Assembly: GCA_964246985.1 (NCBI GenBank)
Contig: CAXTSE010000002.1
Coordinates: forward strand, 177,667 to 241,666
DNA from: CAXTSE01 sp964246985
GTDB taxonomy: Bacteria > Actinomycetota > Actinomycetes > Actinomycetales > Microbacteriaceae
Length of the DNA stretch: 64,000 bases
Reading direction: 5' to 3'
In this document: positions 1 to 8,651 of the stretch, one piece after another
Layout: each line of letters opens with the position of its first letter
How positions within the stretch are numbered: position 1 is the first letter of the stretch
The notes under the pieces: model-generated
Told to the model about the DNA's origin: nothing
Seen by the model: only the letters and a program-made list of their open reading frames with translations
Databases searched by the model: none
Position numbers and translations under genes: made by a program

Positions 1-53
1 TCGGTTCCGTCGGCGCCCCGCCGCACATCGAGAACCCGAGAGAAAGAGGCACG

Positions 54-242
54 ATGCCCGACCCCAGCTCCACCACACGATCGCCCCGCTGGCGTGCGGA
101 GGACGGGGCGGCCACCGCCGAGTACGCGATCACGATCATGGCCGCCGTCGGCTTCGCCGGGCTCCTGGTGGTGATCCTCAAGTCGGGCGAGGTGCAGGGG
201 ATCCTCGCCGGACTGGTACGCACGGCGCTCGGCGCGGGCTGA
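54..242 (+). CDS. DUF4244 Flp-like small pilin protein
   Basis: A 62-residue protein with a charged, Arg-rich N-terminus and then one hydrophobic segment from about residue 24 (AATAEYAITIMAAVGFAGLL) to 43. This is the signature of the actinobacterial DUF4244/Flp-like family found in tad pilus loci. A Shine-Dalgarno-like AAAGAGG lies four bases before the ATG. The TGA stop overlaps the next ATG (TGATG), so the two genes are probably translationally coupled. The protein is expected to be inserted in the membrane and assembled into a thin pilus by secretion genes that should lie just upstream of the window. The family assignment is fairly sure; the pilus role is inferred from family and context. 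Confidence 0.8.
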   Translation: MPDPSSTTRSPRWRAEDGAATAEYAITIMAAVGFAGLLVVILKSGEVQGILAGLVRTALGAG

Positions 243-601
243 TGGCCGCGCCGCCGCGTCGTCGGATCGCCGGAGACGACGGCAGCGCCGTCGCCGAGTT
301 CGCCGTCGCGCTCCCCGCGGTGCTGCTCGTGCTCTCGCTGGCGATCGGCGGCGTGCAGGTCGGCTCGCTGCAGGTGCGAGCGCAGGGCGCGGCCGCCGAC
401 GCTGCCCGCTCCTACGCGCGGGGCGAATCGGCGGGCACGGTGCAGTCCCGCCTCCAGAGGCAGCTCCCAGGCGCATCGGTGGCGAGGTCGGCGAGCGGCG
501 ACCTCGTCTGTGCGAGCATCGCCGTCCGCCCGCCGGGCGCGCTCGGCCGCCTGGGGGTGCAGGCGTCGGCACGCAGCTGCGCCCTCGATCGCGGTCTATG
601 A
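242..601 (+). CDS. TadE-family pilus assembly protein
   Basis: A 119-residue protein with the TadE-like N-terminal pattern: a short charged leader ending in GSAVAEFAVALPAVLLVLSL and then a single membrane helix (about residues 15-40). The rest would lie outside the membrane, and two cysteines (CASIAV, SCALDR) could pair. It overlaps the preceding gene by one base and the following gene by four (ATGA), forming a tight three-gene unit. TadE-like proteins are minor pseudopilins of Flp/Tad pili. The family is clear from the leader; substrate and function are inferred. Confidence 0.8.
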   Translation: MAAPPRRRIAGDDGSAVAEFAVALPAVLLVLSLAIGGVQVGSLQVRAQGAAADAARSYARGESAGTVQSRLQRQLPGASVARSASGDLVCASIAVRPPGALGRLGVQASARSCALDRGL

Positions 602-972
602 TGCGCCGGGCGAGGGGACGCTCTGCGGTGCCGACCGGGAGCGACTCCGATGCCGGAGCCGGGTCGGTTCTCGCTCTCGCCATCGTCGCCGCCGTCGTGA
701 TCCTCGCCGTCGCCGCGCTCGCGCTCGCCGGTGGGCTCACGGCACGCCAGCGTGCGTCCGGGGCCGCAGACGCCGCCGCCCTCGCCGCTGCCGACGCCTC
801 GAGCGGCGCCGTTCCCGGCGTGCCCTGCGAGGTGGCGGCGCGCGTCGCGGCCGCCAACGCCGCGGCACTCGACGCGTGCGTGCTCGACGGCGCGGTGGCG
901 ACCGTCGCGGTGTCGGCGCGGTTCGGGGCGTTCGCGATCTCGGTCCGAGCGACGGCCGGTCCGCCGCCCTGA
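598..972 (+). CDS. Rv3654c-type TadE-like protein
   Basis: A 124-residue protein with one N-terminal membrane helix (about residues 23-46, SVLALAIVAAVVILAVAALA) followed by an Ala-rich extracellular part with the pattern RQRASGAADAAALAAADA. This matches the 'helicase/secretion neighbourhood' TadE-like family (Rv3654c in M. tuberculosis), known to sit with DEAD-box helicase and tad genes close to topA, as here. An ATG at 601 is an alternative start; 598 gives the ATGA overlap with the previous stop. Two cysteines (PCEVAA, ACVLDG) lie in the exported region. Confidence 0.78.
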   Translation: MMRRARGRSAVPTGSDSDAGAGSVLALAIVAAVVILAVAALALAGGLTARQRASGAADAAALAAADASSGAVPGVPCEVAARVAAANAAALDACVLDGAVATVAVSARFGAFAISVRATAGPPP

Positions 973-1062
973 CCGGGCGCTCGCGGCGCGCACGCCCCCG
1001 ATGGCCTATCGAGCAACTCCGCTGTCGGTGTGTGTATGGTGGCGCACGAATAGAGGAGAGCA

Positions 1063-3801
1063 GTGTCCGTCAGCAAGAAGCTCGTCATCGTCGAGTCGCC
1101 CACCAAGGCGAAGACGATCGGCGCCTACCTGGGCGAGGGCTACGAAGTGCAGTCCTCGGTCGGACACATCCGCGACCTCATCGAGCCCAAGAATCTCCCG
1201 CCGGAGCTCAAGAAGGGCTCGCTCGGAAAGTTCTCCGTCGACGTCGAGAACGGCTTCGAGCCCTACTACGTCGTCTCCGACGCCAAGAAGAAGACTGTCG
1301 CCGACCTCAAGAAGGCGCTGAAGAACGCCGACGAGCTCTTCCTCGCAACTGATGAGGACCGCGAGGGCGAGGCCATCGCGTGGCACCTCCTGCAGGAGCT
1401 CAAGCCGAAGGTGCCCGTGCACCGCATGGTGTTCCACGAGATCACGAAGGACGCGATCCAGTACGCCATCGACAACACGCGGGAGATCGACACCGCCCTC
1501 GTCGACGCGCAGGAGACCCGCCGCATCCTCGACCGCCTCTACGGCTACGAGGTCTCGCCCGTCCTCTGGCGGAAGGTCGGCCCCGGACTCTCGGCCGGTC
1601 GCGTGCAGTCGGCCGCGACGCGGCTCGTGGTCGAGCGGGAGCGCGAGCGCCTCGCGTTCCGCACCGCCAGCTACTGGGATCTGATCGCCCAGCTCACGCC
1701 CGAGACCGCGAAGGACGGCTTCGAGTCGCGCCTCGTCCGGCTCGGCGGCAAGCGCATGGCGGCCGGCCGCGACTTCGACGACCTCGGTCAGCTCACGAGC
1801 GACGCGGTGTCGCTCGACGAGACCGCCGCCGAGGCTCTCGCCACCGCGCTGCGCGAGCCCGGCGTGCCGATCCTCGTGACCGGCGTCGACACCAAGCCCT
1901 ACACGCGCCGTCCGGCTGCGCCCTTCACCACGTCCACGCTGCAGCAGGAGGCGGGCCGCAAGCTCCGCTTCTCGGCCCGGCAGACGATGAGCGTCGCGCA
2001 GTCGCTCTACGAGAACGGCTACATCACCTACATGCGCACCGACTCGCCGTCGCTGTCGCAGCAGGCGATCGACGCCGCGCGCTCGCAGGCGACCAAGCTC
2101 TACGGCGCCGAGACAGTGCCTGACAAGCCGCGCCTCTACACCGGCAAGAGCAAGAACGCGCAGGAGGCCCACGAGGCCATCCGTCCGTCCGGCGACACCT
2201 TCCGCACCCCCAGCGAGCTCTCGGGCGTGCTGCGCGGCAACGACTTCAAGCTGTACGACCTCATCTGGAAGCGCACCGTCGCCTCGCAGATGGCCGATGC
2301 CAAGGGCTCCACCGCCTCCATCACCATCGGCGCGACCCCCGCGGGCGGATCGCTGGCCGAGTTCGTCGCCACCGGCACGATCATCACCTTCCGCGGCTTC
2401 ATGCACGCCTACGAGGAGAGCCAGGACGAGGAGCGCACCGCTGAGAGCGCCGCGCCCGCCGACGCCAAGCTGCCGGTGCTCGTCGAGGGCCAGACGATCA
2501 GCCTCATCGAGGTGGAGGCCAAGAGTCACGAGACCAGCCCGCCGCCGCGCTACACGGAGGCCAGCCTCGTCAAGACGCTGGAAGAGCTCGGGATCGGGCG
2601 CCCGTCCACCTACGCGGCGATCATCTCGACGATCGTCGACCGCGGCTACGTGACCCCTCGCGGCCAGTCGCTGGTGCCGAACTGGATCGCGTTCAGCGTC
2701 GTGCGCCTTCTCGAGGAGCACTTCTCCGATCTGGTCGAGTACGACTTCACCGCCTCGATGGAGGACGACCTCGACAGCATCGCCGGCGGCTCGGCCGACC
2801 GTGTCGACTGGCTGACGTCGTTCTACTTCGGCGGCGAGAAGCACCGTGGCCTCCGCACCGTCATCGACAACCTTGGCGAGATCGACGCGCGCGGCATCAA
2901 CTCCGTCCGCATCGACGACGACATCACCCTGCGGATCGGCAAGTACGGCCCGTACCTCGAGGTGCCTCCCGAGAACGAGGGCGACACCCCCCGCCGCGTG
3001 AACGTACCCGAGGAGCTCGCTCCCGACGAGCTGACCTCGGCCAAGGCGCACGAGCTCATCGACGCCCCCGTCACCGGCGACCGCGTCCTCGGGCAGCATC
3101 CGGAGACGGGCAAGACCATCGTCGCCAAGGACGGCCGCTACGGTCCGTACGTCACCGAGCTCGAGCCCGAGCCCGAGGCACCTGCCGAGGAGCCCGCGGC
3201 GCAGCTGGTCGACGTCGCCACCGGCGAGGTCGTCGACGCGCCGAAGCCGAAGAAGAAGCCGGCTGCCAAGAAGGCCGCCGCTGTGAAGCCGCGCACCGCA
3301 TCCCTGTTCAAGAGCATGGACCCGTCGACCGTCGACCTCGCCACCGCGCTCAAGCTGCTCGACCTGCCGCGCATCGTCGGCCAGGACCCCGAGACCGGCG
3401 CCGACATCACAGCGCAGAACGGCCGGTACGGTCCGTACATCAAGAAGGGCACCGACAGCCGCTCGCTGACGGGCGAGGAGCAGATCTTCGAGATCGACCT
3501 GCCCGCCGCGCTCGCGATATTCGCCGAGCCCAAGTACGGTGCCGCGCGGGTGTCGAGCGCGCTGAAGGAGTTCGAGCCCGACCCGGTCAGCGGCAAGCCG
3601 ATCCGGATCCGCGACGGACGATTCGGCGCGTACGTCACCGACAGCATCACCAACGTGACGATCCCGCGCGGCGAGCAGATCGAGGACATCGACTTCGAGC
3701 GTGCGGTGCAGATGCTGGCCGACAAGCGCGCGAAGGGACCTGCCAAGAAGCCGGCGGCCCGCAAGGCGCCCGTCAAGCGCAAGACTCCCGCGAAGAAGTA
3801 G
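1063..3801 (+). CDS. topA: DNA topoisomerase I
   Basis: A 912-residue type IA topoisomerase that relaxes negatively supercoiled DNA by breaking and passing one strand. The TOPRIM domain begins at residue 4 (KLVIVESPTKAKTIG) and carries the acidic metal site in DEDREGEAIAWHL (about 96-108). The catalytic tyrosine lies in YITYMRTDSPSLS (about 322-334). C-terminal repeats with GRYGPY/GRFGAY motifs replace zinc fingers, as usual in actinobacteria, and the protein ends in a Lys/Ala/Pro-rich basic tail. The GTG start is preceded by GAGGAGAG. It is followed after two bases by tmk, so topA-tmk-holB is probably one transcript. Identification is very secure. Confidence 0.98.
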   Translation: MSVSKKLVIVESPTKAKTIGAYLGEGYEVQSSVGHIRDLIEPKNLPPELKKGSLGKFSVDVENGFEPYYVVSDAKKKTVADLKKALKNADELFLATDEDREGEAIAWHLLQELKPKVPVHRMVFHEITKDAIQYAIDNTREIDTALVDAQETRRILDRLYGYEVSPVLWRKVGPGLSAGRVQSAATRLVVERERERLAFRTASYWDLIAQLTPETAKDGFESRLVRLGGKRMAAGRDFDDLGQLTSDAVSLDETAAEALATALREPGVPILVTGVDTKPYTRRPAAPFTTSTLQQEAGRKLRFSARQTMSVAQSLYENGYITYMRTDSPSLSQQAIDAARSQATKLYGAETVPDKPRLYTGKSKNAQEAHEAIRPSGDTFRTPSELSGVLRGNDFKLYDLIWKRTVASQMADAKGSTASITIGATPAGGSLAEFVATGTIITFRGFMHAYEESQDEERTAESAAPADAKLPVLVEGQTISLIEVEAKSHETSPPPRYTEASLVKTLEELGIGRPSTYAAIISTIVDRGYVTPRGQSLVPNWIAFSVVRLLEEHFSDLVEYDFTASMEDDLDSIAGGSADRVDWLTSFYFGGEKHRGLRTVIDNLGEIDARGINSVRIDDDITLRIGKYGPYLEVPPENEGDTPRRVNVPEELAPDELTSAKAHELIDAPVTGDRVLGQHPETGKTIVAKDGRYGPYVTELEPEPEAPAEEPAAQLVDVATGEVVDAPKPKKKPAAKKAAAVKPRTASLFKSMDPSTVDLATALKLLDLPRIVGQDPETGADITAQNGRYGPYIKKGTDSRSLTGEEQIFEIDLPAALAIFAEPKYGAARVSSALKEFEPDPVSGKPIRIRDGRFGAYVTDSITNVTIPRGEQIEDIDFERAVQMLADKRAKGPAKKPAARKAPVKRKTPAKK

Positions 3802-3803
3802 CG

Positions 3804-4424
3804 GTGGCGGGTCTCTTCCTCACCCTCGAGGGCGGCGACGGGTCGGGCAAGTCGACCCAGTCCGCCCTGCTCACCGAGTGGCTCGCCGCCGAGGGCCGCA
3901 CGGTCGTGCACGCGCGCGAGCCCGGCGGCACCGAGCTCGGGCTCGAGCTGCGCGAGATCATCCTGCACCGGCGCGGCTATATCGCCCCGCGCGCGGAGGC
4001 GCTGCTCTACGCGGCAGATCGCGCCCACAACATCGCCACCGTGGTGCGCCCCGCGCTGGAGCGCGGCGAGATCGTCATCCAGGATCGCTACCTCGACTCC
4101 TCCGTCGCCTACCAGGGGGCCGGGCGGGTGCTCGACCCCTCCGAGGTGCGCGGGGTGTCGCTGTGGGCGACTGACGGCCTGCTGCCCGACCTGACGGTGC
4201 TGCTCGACCTCGACGAAGCAGCGGGTCGCATCCGCGTCGACGAGTCGAGCACGCGGTACGACCGGCTCGAGGCGGAGGCCGACGACTTCCACGCCCGCGT
4301 CCGCGCCGGCTACCTGGCGCTCGCCTCGGCCGAGCCCGAGCGCTTCCTCGTGCTCGACGCGACGCTGCCGATCGACGAGCTGGCCGCGCGCATCCGCGAC
4401 CGGGTGTCGGACCTGCTCGCCTAG
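3804..4424 (+). CDS. tmk: thymidylate kinase
   Basis: A 206-residue dTMP kinase (dTMP + ATP to dTDP) of normal family length. The P-loop EGGDGSGKST is at residues 8-17, the substrate motif REPGGTELG at about 38-46, and the DRYLDSSVAYQGAGR segment at about 94-108. It starts with GTG two bases after the topA stop. The stop codon TAG doubles as the first bases of the TAGGCT -10 box that appears to drive holB. Confidence 0.96.
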   Translation: MAGLFLTLEGGDGSGKSTQSALLTEWLAAEGRTVVHAREPGGTELGLELREIILHRRGYIAPRAEALLYAADRAHNIATVVRPALERGEIVIQDRYLDSSVAYQGAGRVLDPSEVRGVSLWATDGLLPDLTVLLDLDEAAGRIRVDESSTRYDRLEAEADDFHARVRAGYLALASAEPERFLVLDATLPIDELAARIRDRVSDLLA

Positions 4425-4427
4425 GCT
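4422..4427 (+). promoter_or_regulatory. -10 box of leaderless holB promoter
   Basis: TAGGCT followed by exactly six bases and the holB ATG, the geometry expected when transcription begins at the start codon. It overlaps the tmk stop. This would give holB its own promoter in addition to read-through from topA-tmk. Confidence 0.5.
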
Positions 4428-4433
4428 CACGGT

Positions 4434-5591
4434 ATGAGCTGGGACGACCTGACCGGCCAGGCCGACGCCATCGCGACGATGCGCGCCGCCGCTGCCGACA
4501 GCGGGCTGACCCATTCCTGGCTGATCACCGGGCCGCCGGGTTCCGGCCGCTCGATCCTCGCCTACGCGTTCGCCACAGCGTTGCTGTCGCGCCCCGGCAC
4601 CGAGGACGCCACCGAGGCGCAGGTCGCGGCGCGCACCCACCCCGACCTCGGCGTGCTCAGCACCGACCGCGTCCTGATCTCGATCGAGGAGGTGCGGCAG
4701 CTGGTCTCGTCGAGCCAGTTCTCGCCGTCGGTCGGGCGCTACCGCGTCATGATCATCGAGGACGCCGACCGCATGACCGAGCGCACCTCGAACGTGCTGC
4801 TCAAGGCGCTCGAGGAGCCGCCGCCGCGCACGATCTGGATCCTCTGCGCTCCCAGCGAGGCCGACCTGATCCCGACGATCCGGTCGCGCGTGCGCACCGT
4901 CCGACTCCGCATGCCCGACGTCGACGAGGTGGCGCAGCTCATCTCGCGCCGCGACGGGGTCAGCCTCCCCGAGGCGACGCGGGCGGCCCGCGAGGCGCAG
5001 TCCCACATCGGCATGGCGCACCGGCTGGCGACCAACGAGCAGGCGCGCGACCGACGCAAGCGCACGCTGGAGCTGGCCCTCGGCATCCGCAGCGTCCAGG
5101 GGGCTGTGCTCGCCGCGGCCGAGCTGCTGCAGGTCGCCTCCGACGACGCGTCGTCGATCACCGAGGAACGCGACTCGGTCGAGCGCGCCAGCGCGCTGCG
5201 CTCGCTCGGCATCGAGCCCGGCGGCACCGTCCCTCCCGGCCTCCGGTCGCAGCTGCGCGCCCTCGACGACGACCAGAAGCGCCGCGCCACCCGCAGCCTG
5301 CGCGACGGCATCGACCGGATTCTCGTCGACCTGCTGTCGCTCTACCGCGACGTGCTGCTGCTGCAGCTCGAGGTCGACCTCGAGCCGGTCAACCTCGCGA
5401 TCTACGCCGAGCTGAGCGCGGCGGCCGTCGCGACCACGCCCGCGCGCACCCTCGAGACCCTCGATGCGATCGCTCAGGCCCGCCAGCGCATCGAGGGCAA
5501 CGTCGCACCCGCGCTCGTCCTCGAGGCGATGCTGGTGACGGCGATTCGCGAGCCCGAGCACGAGCGCGCCGCCCGCGACGGACGGTACTGA
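4434..5591 (+). CDS. holB: DNA polymerase III delta' subunit
   Basis: A 385-residue clamp-loader AAA+ protein. The P-loop GPPGSGRS is at about residues 33-40, and the sensor/Walker B region is VMIIEDADRMTERTSNVLLKALEEPP (split here as VMIIEDADRMTE and LLKALEEPP). The SRC box is reduced to SRV, as expected for a delta' subunit that does not hydrolyse ATP itself. No zinc-binding cysteine set is visible. Position after topA and tmk matches other actinobacteria (Rv3644c neighbourhood). A leaderless -10 box sits upstream, and the stop overlaps the next ATG. Confidence 0.93.
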   Translation: MSWDDLTGQADAIATMRAAAADSGLTHSWLITGPPGSGRSILAYAFATALLSRPGTEDATEAQVAARTHPDLGVLSTDRVLISIEEVRQLVSSSQFSPSVGRYRVMIIEDADRMTERTSNVLLKALEEPPPRTIWILCAPSEADLIPTIRSRVRTVRLRMPDVDEVAQLISRRDGVSLPEATRAAREAQSHIGMAHRLATNEQARDRRKRTLELALGIRSVQGAVLAAAELLQVASDDASSITEERDSVERASALRSLGIEPGGTVPPGLRSQLRALDDDQKRRATRSLRDGIDRILVDLLSLYRDVLLLQLEVDLEPVNLAIYAELSAAAVATTPARTLETLDAIAQARQRIEGNVAPALVLEAMLVTAIREPEHERAARDGRY

Positions 5592-7132
5592 TGCGCGCTC
5601 CTGGCCGCGCAGCCTTGGCGGCCACCGCTCTGGCCGTCGCCCTCGCGCTGACGCTCACCGGGTGCATCTCGTGGTTCCTTCCCCCGGATGCGCGCACGAC
5701 CTCGACGCCGGCGCCGTCCGACGTGTCCGCCGAGCTGCAGCCGTTCTACTCGCAGGTGCTGCGCTGGTCGTCGTGCGGCGAGGGAATGCAGTGCACCACC
5801 GCGGCCGCGCCGATGAACTGGGCGGATCCCGCCGCCGCCACGATCGACCTGGCCCTCGTGCGCCAGCCCGCGACCGGCGGCGCGAGTCGGGGGTCGCTGC
5901 TGGTGAACCCCGGGGGCCCCGGCGGCTCGGGCTACGACTTCATCCTCGACAGCGTCGACTACGCCACCAGCGAGCGTCTGCAGCGGGACTTCGACATCGT
6001 CGGATTCGACCCGCGCGGGGTCGGCAGGTCGTCGGCGGTGTCCTGCTACGACGACCCCGCGGTGCTCGACGCCTTCAACTACGGCATCACACCCGGCGTC
6101 GTCGGCAGCGACGAGTGGATCGCGGCGTCGGCGCAGGCGTACCGCGACTTCGGAGCGAGCTGTCTCGAGAACACCGGGCCGCTGCTGCAGTACGTCGACA
6201 CGGTCAGCGCCGCCCGCGACCTCGACCTCCTGAGGTCGGTGCTCGGCGACACCAAGCTCAACTTCCTCGGGTTCTCGTACGGCACCTTCCTCGGTGCGAC
6301 CTACGCCGACCTCTATCCCGAGAACACCGGCCGCCTCGTGCTCGACGGAGCCCTCGACCCGGCGACGAGCGACTACGACGTCACCCGCACCCAGGCATCC
6401 GGGTTCGAGAGCGCGTTCCGCGCCTATCTCGCCGACTGCATCGGGCGGGACGACTGCCCGTTCACGGGCACCGTCGATGAGGCGGAGGCGCAGACCGCGG
6501 CCCTGCTCGATCGTCTCGCCGCGCAGCCGATCCCCGCGGCCGACGGACGGGCGCTGGGCGCCAATGCGATGTTCTTCGCGATCATCCTTCCGCTCTACAA
6601 CCAGAGCAACTGGCCATATCTCGATCAGCTCTTCGCCGACGTCGAGCAGGGCGGCACCGACACGGCGTTCCTGCTGGCCGATAGCTACTTCGAGCGCAAC
6701 GCCGACGGCTCGTACGCGTCGAACAGCACGGAGGCGCTCGTCGCCGTCAACTGCCTCGACTACACGAGCGACGACGACGTGGCGACGATGCGGCAGCAGG
6801 CCGAGGAGCTCGCGGCTCTCGCCCCGGTCTTCGGCCCGCGCATGGCCTACGGCGGGGTCGGATGCGCCAACTGGCCCTTCCCCTCGACCCGTGAGCGGGT
6901 CGCGATCTCCGCCGAGGGCTCGACCGACATCCTCGTGGTCGGGACGACGAACGACCCCGCGACGCCGTACGTGTGGGCCCAGGCGCTGGCGGCCGAGCTG
7001 CAGAACGGCCATCTCATCACCTACACGGGCGAGGGCCACACCGCGTACAACAAGTCGAACGACTGCGTGCTCGAGGCCGTCGACGACTACTTCCTCGACG
7101 GGACCGTCCCCGCCGAAGACCCCCAGTGCTGA
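5591..7132 (+). CDS. secreted alpha/beta-hydrolase lipoprotein, tripeptidyl-aminopeptidase-like
   Basis: A 513-residue exported hydrolase. The N-terminus has a hydrophobic signal with a lipobox (LTLTGC), so it is probably a lipoprotein anchored at the outer face of the membrane. The oxyanion region LLVNPGGPGGSG, nucleophile elbow GFSYGTFLG (Ser about residue 228) and C-terminal TAP-like segment with NDPATP and the catalytic-His motif GEGHTAY fit the Streptomyces SlpD/SlpE and Tap peptidase family. The natural substrate is unknown; peptides are the family expectation. It overlaps holB by one base (TGATG), though function does not suggest a shared pathway. Confidence 0.88.
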   Translation: MRAPGRAALAATALAVALALTLTGCISWFLPPDARTTSTPAPSDVSAELQPFYSQVLRWSSCGEGMQCTTAAAPMNWADPAAATIDLALVRQPATGGASRGSLLVNPGGPGGSGYDFILDSVDYATSERLQRDFDIVGFDPRGVGRSSAVSCYDDPAVLDAFNYGITPGVVGSDEWIAASAQAYRDFGASCLENTGPLLQYVDTVSAARDLDLLRSVLGDTKLNFLGFSYGTFLGATYADLYPENTGRLVLDGALDPATSDYDVTRTQASGFESAFRAYLADCIGRDDCPFTGTVDEAEAQTAALLDRLAAQPIPAADGRALGANAMFFAIILPLYNQSNWPYLDQLFADVEQGGTDTAFLLADSYFERNADGSYASNSTEALVAVNCLDYTSDDDVATMRQQAEELAALAPVFGPRMAYGGVGCANWPFPSTRERVAISAEGSTDILVVGTTNDPATPYVWAQALAAELQNGHLITYTGEGHTAYNKSNDCVLEAVDDYFLDGTVPAEDPQC

Positions 7133-7142
7133 CCCGTCCGTC

Positions 7143-7161
7143 GGTGGAGCCTGTCGAGACC
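7143..7161 (+). repeat. single copy of the GTCGAGCC-type dispersed repeat
   Basis: The 19 bases differ by one position from GGTCGAGCCTGTCGAGACC, which occurs exactly at 13658-13676 and 23212-23230. It lies between the hydrolase stop and the tetR operator. Confidence 0.7.
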
Positions 7162-7180
7162 CACCCTGGCACACTTCCGT

Positions 7181-7207
7181 GTGCAAACTTGCACCCTGTG
7201 CAACAAT
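7181..7207 (+). promoter_or_regulatory. tetR autoregulatory operator and -10 region
   Basis: A perfect inverted repeat TTGCAC-CCT-GTGCAA spans 7189-7203. An additional GTGCAA at 7181-7186 pairs with the same left arm (GTGCAA-AC-TTGCAC), giving three alternating half-sites. The last bases overlap a possible leaderless -10 (AACAAT, 7202-7207) six bases before the GTG start of the regulator. Binding by the TetR protein here would block its own promoter. Confidence 0.7.
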
Positions 7208-7213
7208 AGACCC

Positions 7214-7855
7214 GTGACCGACACCCCCACGGCCGCCGCCCCCGGCCTGCGCGAGCGCAAGCGCCGTGCGACCCGCCGCGCGATCCTCGTCGCCGCGATC
7301 GAGGTGGTGCGCGAGCGGGGTTTCGAGGCGGCCACGATCGACGAGATCAGCCGGATCGCCGACGTGTCCCCCCGCACCTTCTTCAACTACTTCTCCTCGA
7401 AGGAGGAGGCGATCGTCGGTGACGGCCCGTCCCTCCCCGACGACGACGTCCTCGACGCGTTCGTCGCGGCGCGCGGGCCGGTGCTCACCGACCTGATCGA
7501 GATCTTCGCGGCGAGCGTCTCGCTGGCGGTCAACGACCAGGAGCTGATCCTGCTGCGCCGGTCGATCATGAAGGACAACTCCGAGATGTCGGCGCGCCGA
7601 TTCGCGCGGCTTCACGAGTTCGAGCACGACGTCATGAGCCTGATCGAGCGTCGCCTGGAGGCCGAGGACCCCGACGGCGACGGGGTCGAGCGTCATCAGC
7701 GCGCCCGCCTCTACGGGCTGGTGTCCATCGCGGCCATGCGCACCGGCTGGCTGTCATGGATCGACGCCGGCGACACGGGCGACGCCCTCGTGGAGTACAT
7801 GCGCACCTCGTTCGCGCAGCTGACCGAGCTCGGCACGGCCGCCGCCCCACGGTGA
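7214..7855 (+). CDS. TetR-family transcriptional regulator
   Basis: A 213-residue regulator with an N-terminal helix-turn-helix (about residues 17-60: RRAILVAAIEVVRERGFEAA, then TIDEISRIADVSPRTFFNYF), which is the canonical TetR DNA-binding region, followed by a helical ligand domain. I chose the GTG at 7214 because six bases upstream lies a plausible -10 (AACAAT), and a start at 7181 would place coding sequence inside the inverted-repeat operator. No transporter or enzyme target is adjacent: the next feature is a tRNA. The obvious target visible is its own promoter. Ligand unknown. Confidence 0.9.
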   Translation: MTDTPTAAAPGLRERKRRATRRAILVAAIEVVRERGFEAATIDEISRIADVSPRTFFNYFSSKEEAIVGDGPSLPDDDVLDAFVAARGPVLTDLIEIFAASVSLAVNDQELILLRRSIMKDNSEMSARRFARLHEFEHDVMSLIERRLEAEDPDGDGVERHQRARLYGLVSIAAMRTGWLSWIDAGDTGDALVEYMRTSFAQLTELGTAAAPR

Positions 7856-7930
7856 CGGCTCCTGTACCGACACCGCCCCTCCGCACGATCGGTTATGCTC
7901 GTGTGTCGGACCGGGAGCGATCCCGTCCCC

Positions 7931-8006
7931 GCCGCCTTAGCTCAGTTGGTAGAGCGATTCACTCGTAATGAATAGGTCGTCAGTTCGATTCTGACAGGTG
8001 GCTCCA
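7931..8006 (+). tRNA. tRNA-Thr (anticodon CGU)
   Basis: The acceptor arm GCCGCCT pairs with AGGTGGC (one G-U). The D-arm is AGCTCAGTTGGTAGAGC. The anticodon stem ATTCA/TGAAT encloses the loop CTCGTAA with anticodon CGT, reading ACG (Thr). The T-arm is GTCAG/CTGAC with TTCGATT. CCA is encoded (8004-8006). All arms fold without mismatch. Confidence 0.97.
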
Positions 8007-8061
8007 TATCCGGACCTGTGCTCGGCAGAGCGCACAGCGCCGCCGCCACGTCGCGGCTCGA

Positions 8062-8140
8062 GTGTTCGCAATTCAGGTGACGCGCCGGGATGGGACCCGT
8101 TGCGGCCCCGTTCCGGCGGCCGAACCTGAGTTGCGAACAC
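8062..8140. repeat. intergenic long-loop inverted repeat
   Basis: Arms of 17 bases (8062-8078, GTGTTCGCAATTCAGGT, and 8124-8140) are complementary with a single G-U type mismatch and are separated by 45 bases. The loop contains a smaller CGCCGG/CCGGCG pair. It sits between the tRNA and the convergent 57-aa gene, and codes for nothing convincing. The rest of 8007-8209 shows no gene. Confidence 0.8.
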
Positions 8141-8209
8141 CCGCCGCCGCCCGACAGCTGCCGCCGGATGCCCGCCCGCCGAGCGCCCGCCGGGCCTCGC
8201 GCAGCGGCG

Positions 8210-8383
8210 TCAGTACGTGCCCGGCGAGAGCATCGCCACGAGCGTCACCGCTCCGGCGAGGAACCCGCACACCCCGCCCACCACGGCCGGCAGATAGTCC
8301 CCGATGGTGCGTGCACTCCGTACCCCGATCGCCGCCCTGGCAGAGGTGGTGAATCCAGCGAAGTGGTGATTGATGACGGTCAT
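8210..8383 (-). CDS. hypothetical small membrane protein (57 aa)
   Basis: A 57-residue protein beginning MTVINHHFAGFTTSARAAIG, with a basic middle and one strong C-terminal hydrophobic stretch (about residues 31-52, YLPAVVGGVCGFLAGAVTLV). The ATG at 8383 follows GGGGGG four bases upstream. The divergent CAP-like gene shows the same GCTGGGGGGC before its start. A longer reading from 8503 exists but begins in unlikely, His/Arg-rich sequence. I do not recognise a family. It is probably a single-pass membrane protein; whether it works with its divergent neighbour is unknown. Confidence 0.55.
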   Translation of the reverse strand: MTVINHHFAGFTTSARAAIGVRSARTIGDYLPAVVGGVCGFLAGAVTLVAMLSPGTY

Positions 8384-8651
8384 GTCGCCCCCCAGCGATA
8401 TGTGGTGAGGGCGGCATCCGCAGTGGGTCGTGATCCCTGCGACCCGGATCGTCGCCCTCGGTTGCCGATGAGCATGCACCTCCCGTGCCGCACTCGCAAC
8501 CAAGATGAGAGCTTTCTCACCTGGCCCTCCTGCGACAGGACCGGTCGTCTACCCCGGAACAGGGAGTGTCCCCCGCGCCACGCACGGGCGTAGCGTTCGA
8601 GGCACGACCACCGGGGGGGAGGTCGTGACGACGCGTGCTGGGGGGCTCGAC

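Noticed and set aside
1006..3099. 697-codon open frame antisense to topA
   Set aside because: Composition is Arg/Gly/Asp-rich shadow sequence typical of the opposite strand of a high-GC gene; topA itself is unmistakable.
7856..8209. Prophage or island attachment site at the tRNA
   Set aside because: No integrase, no duplicate of the tRNA 3' end and no change in gene content nearby.
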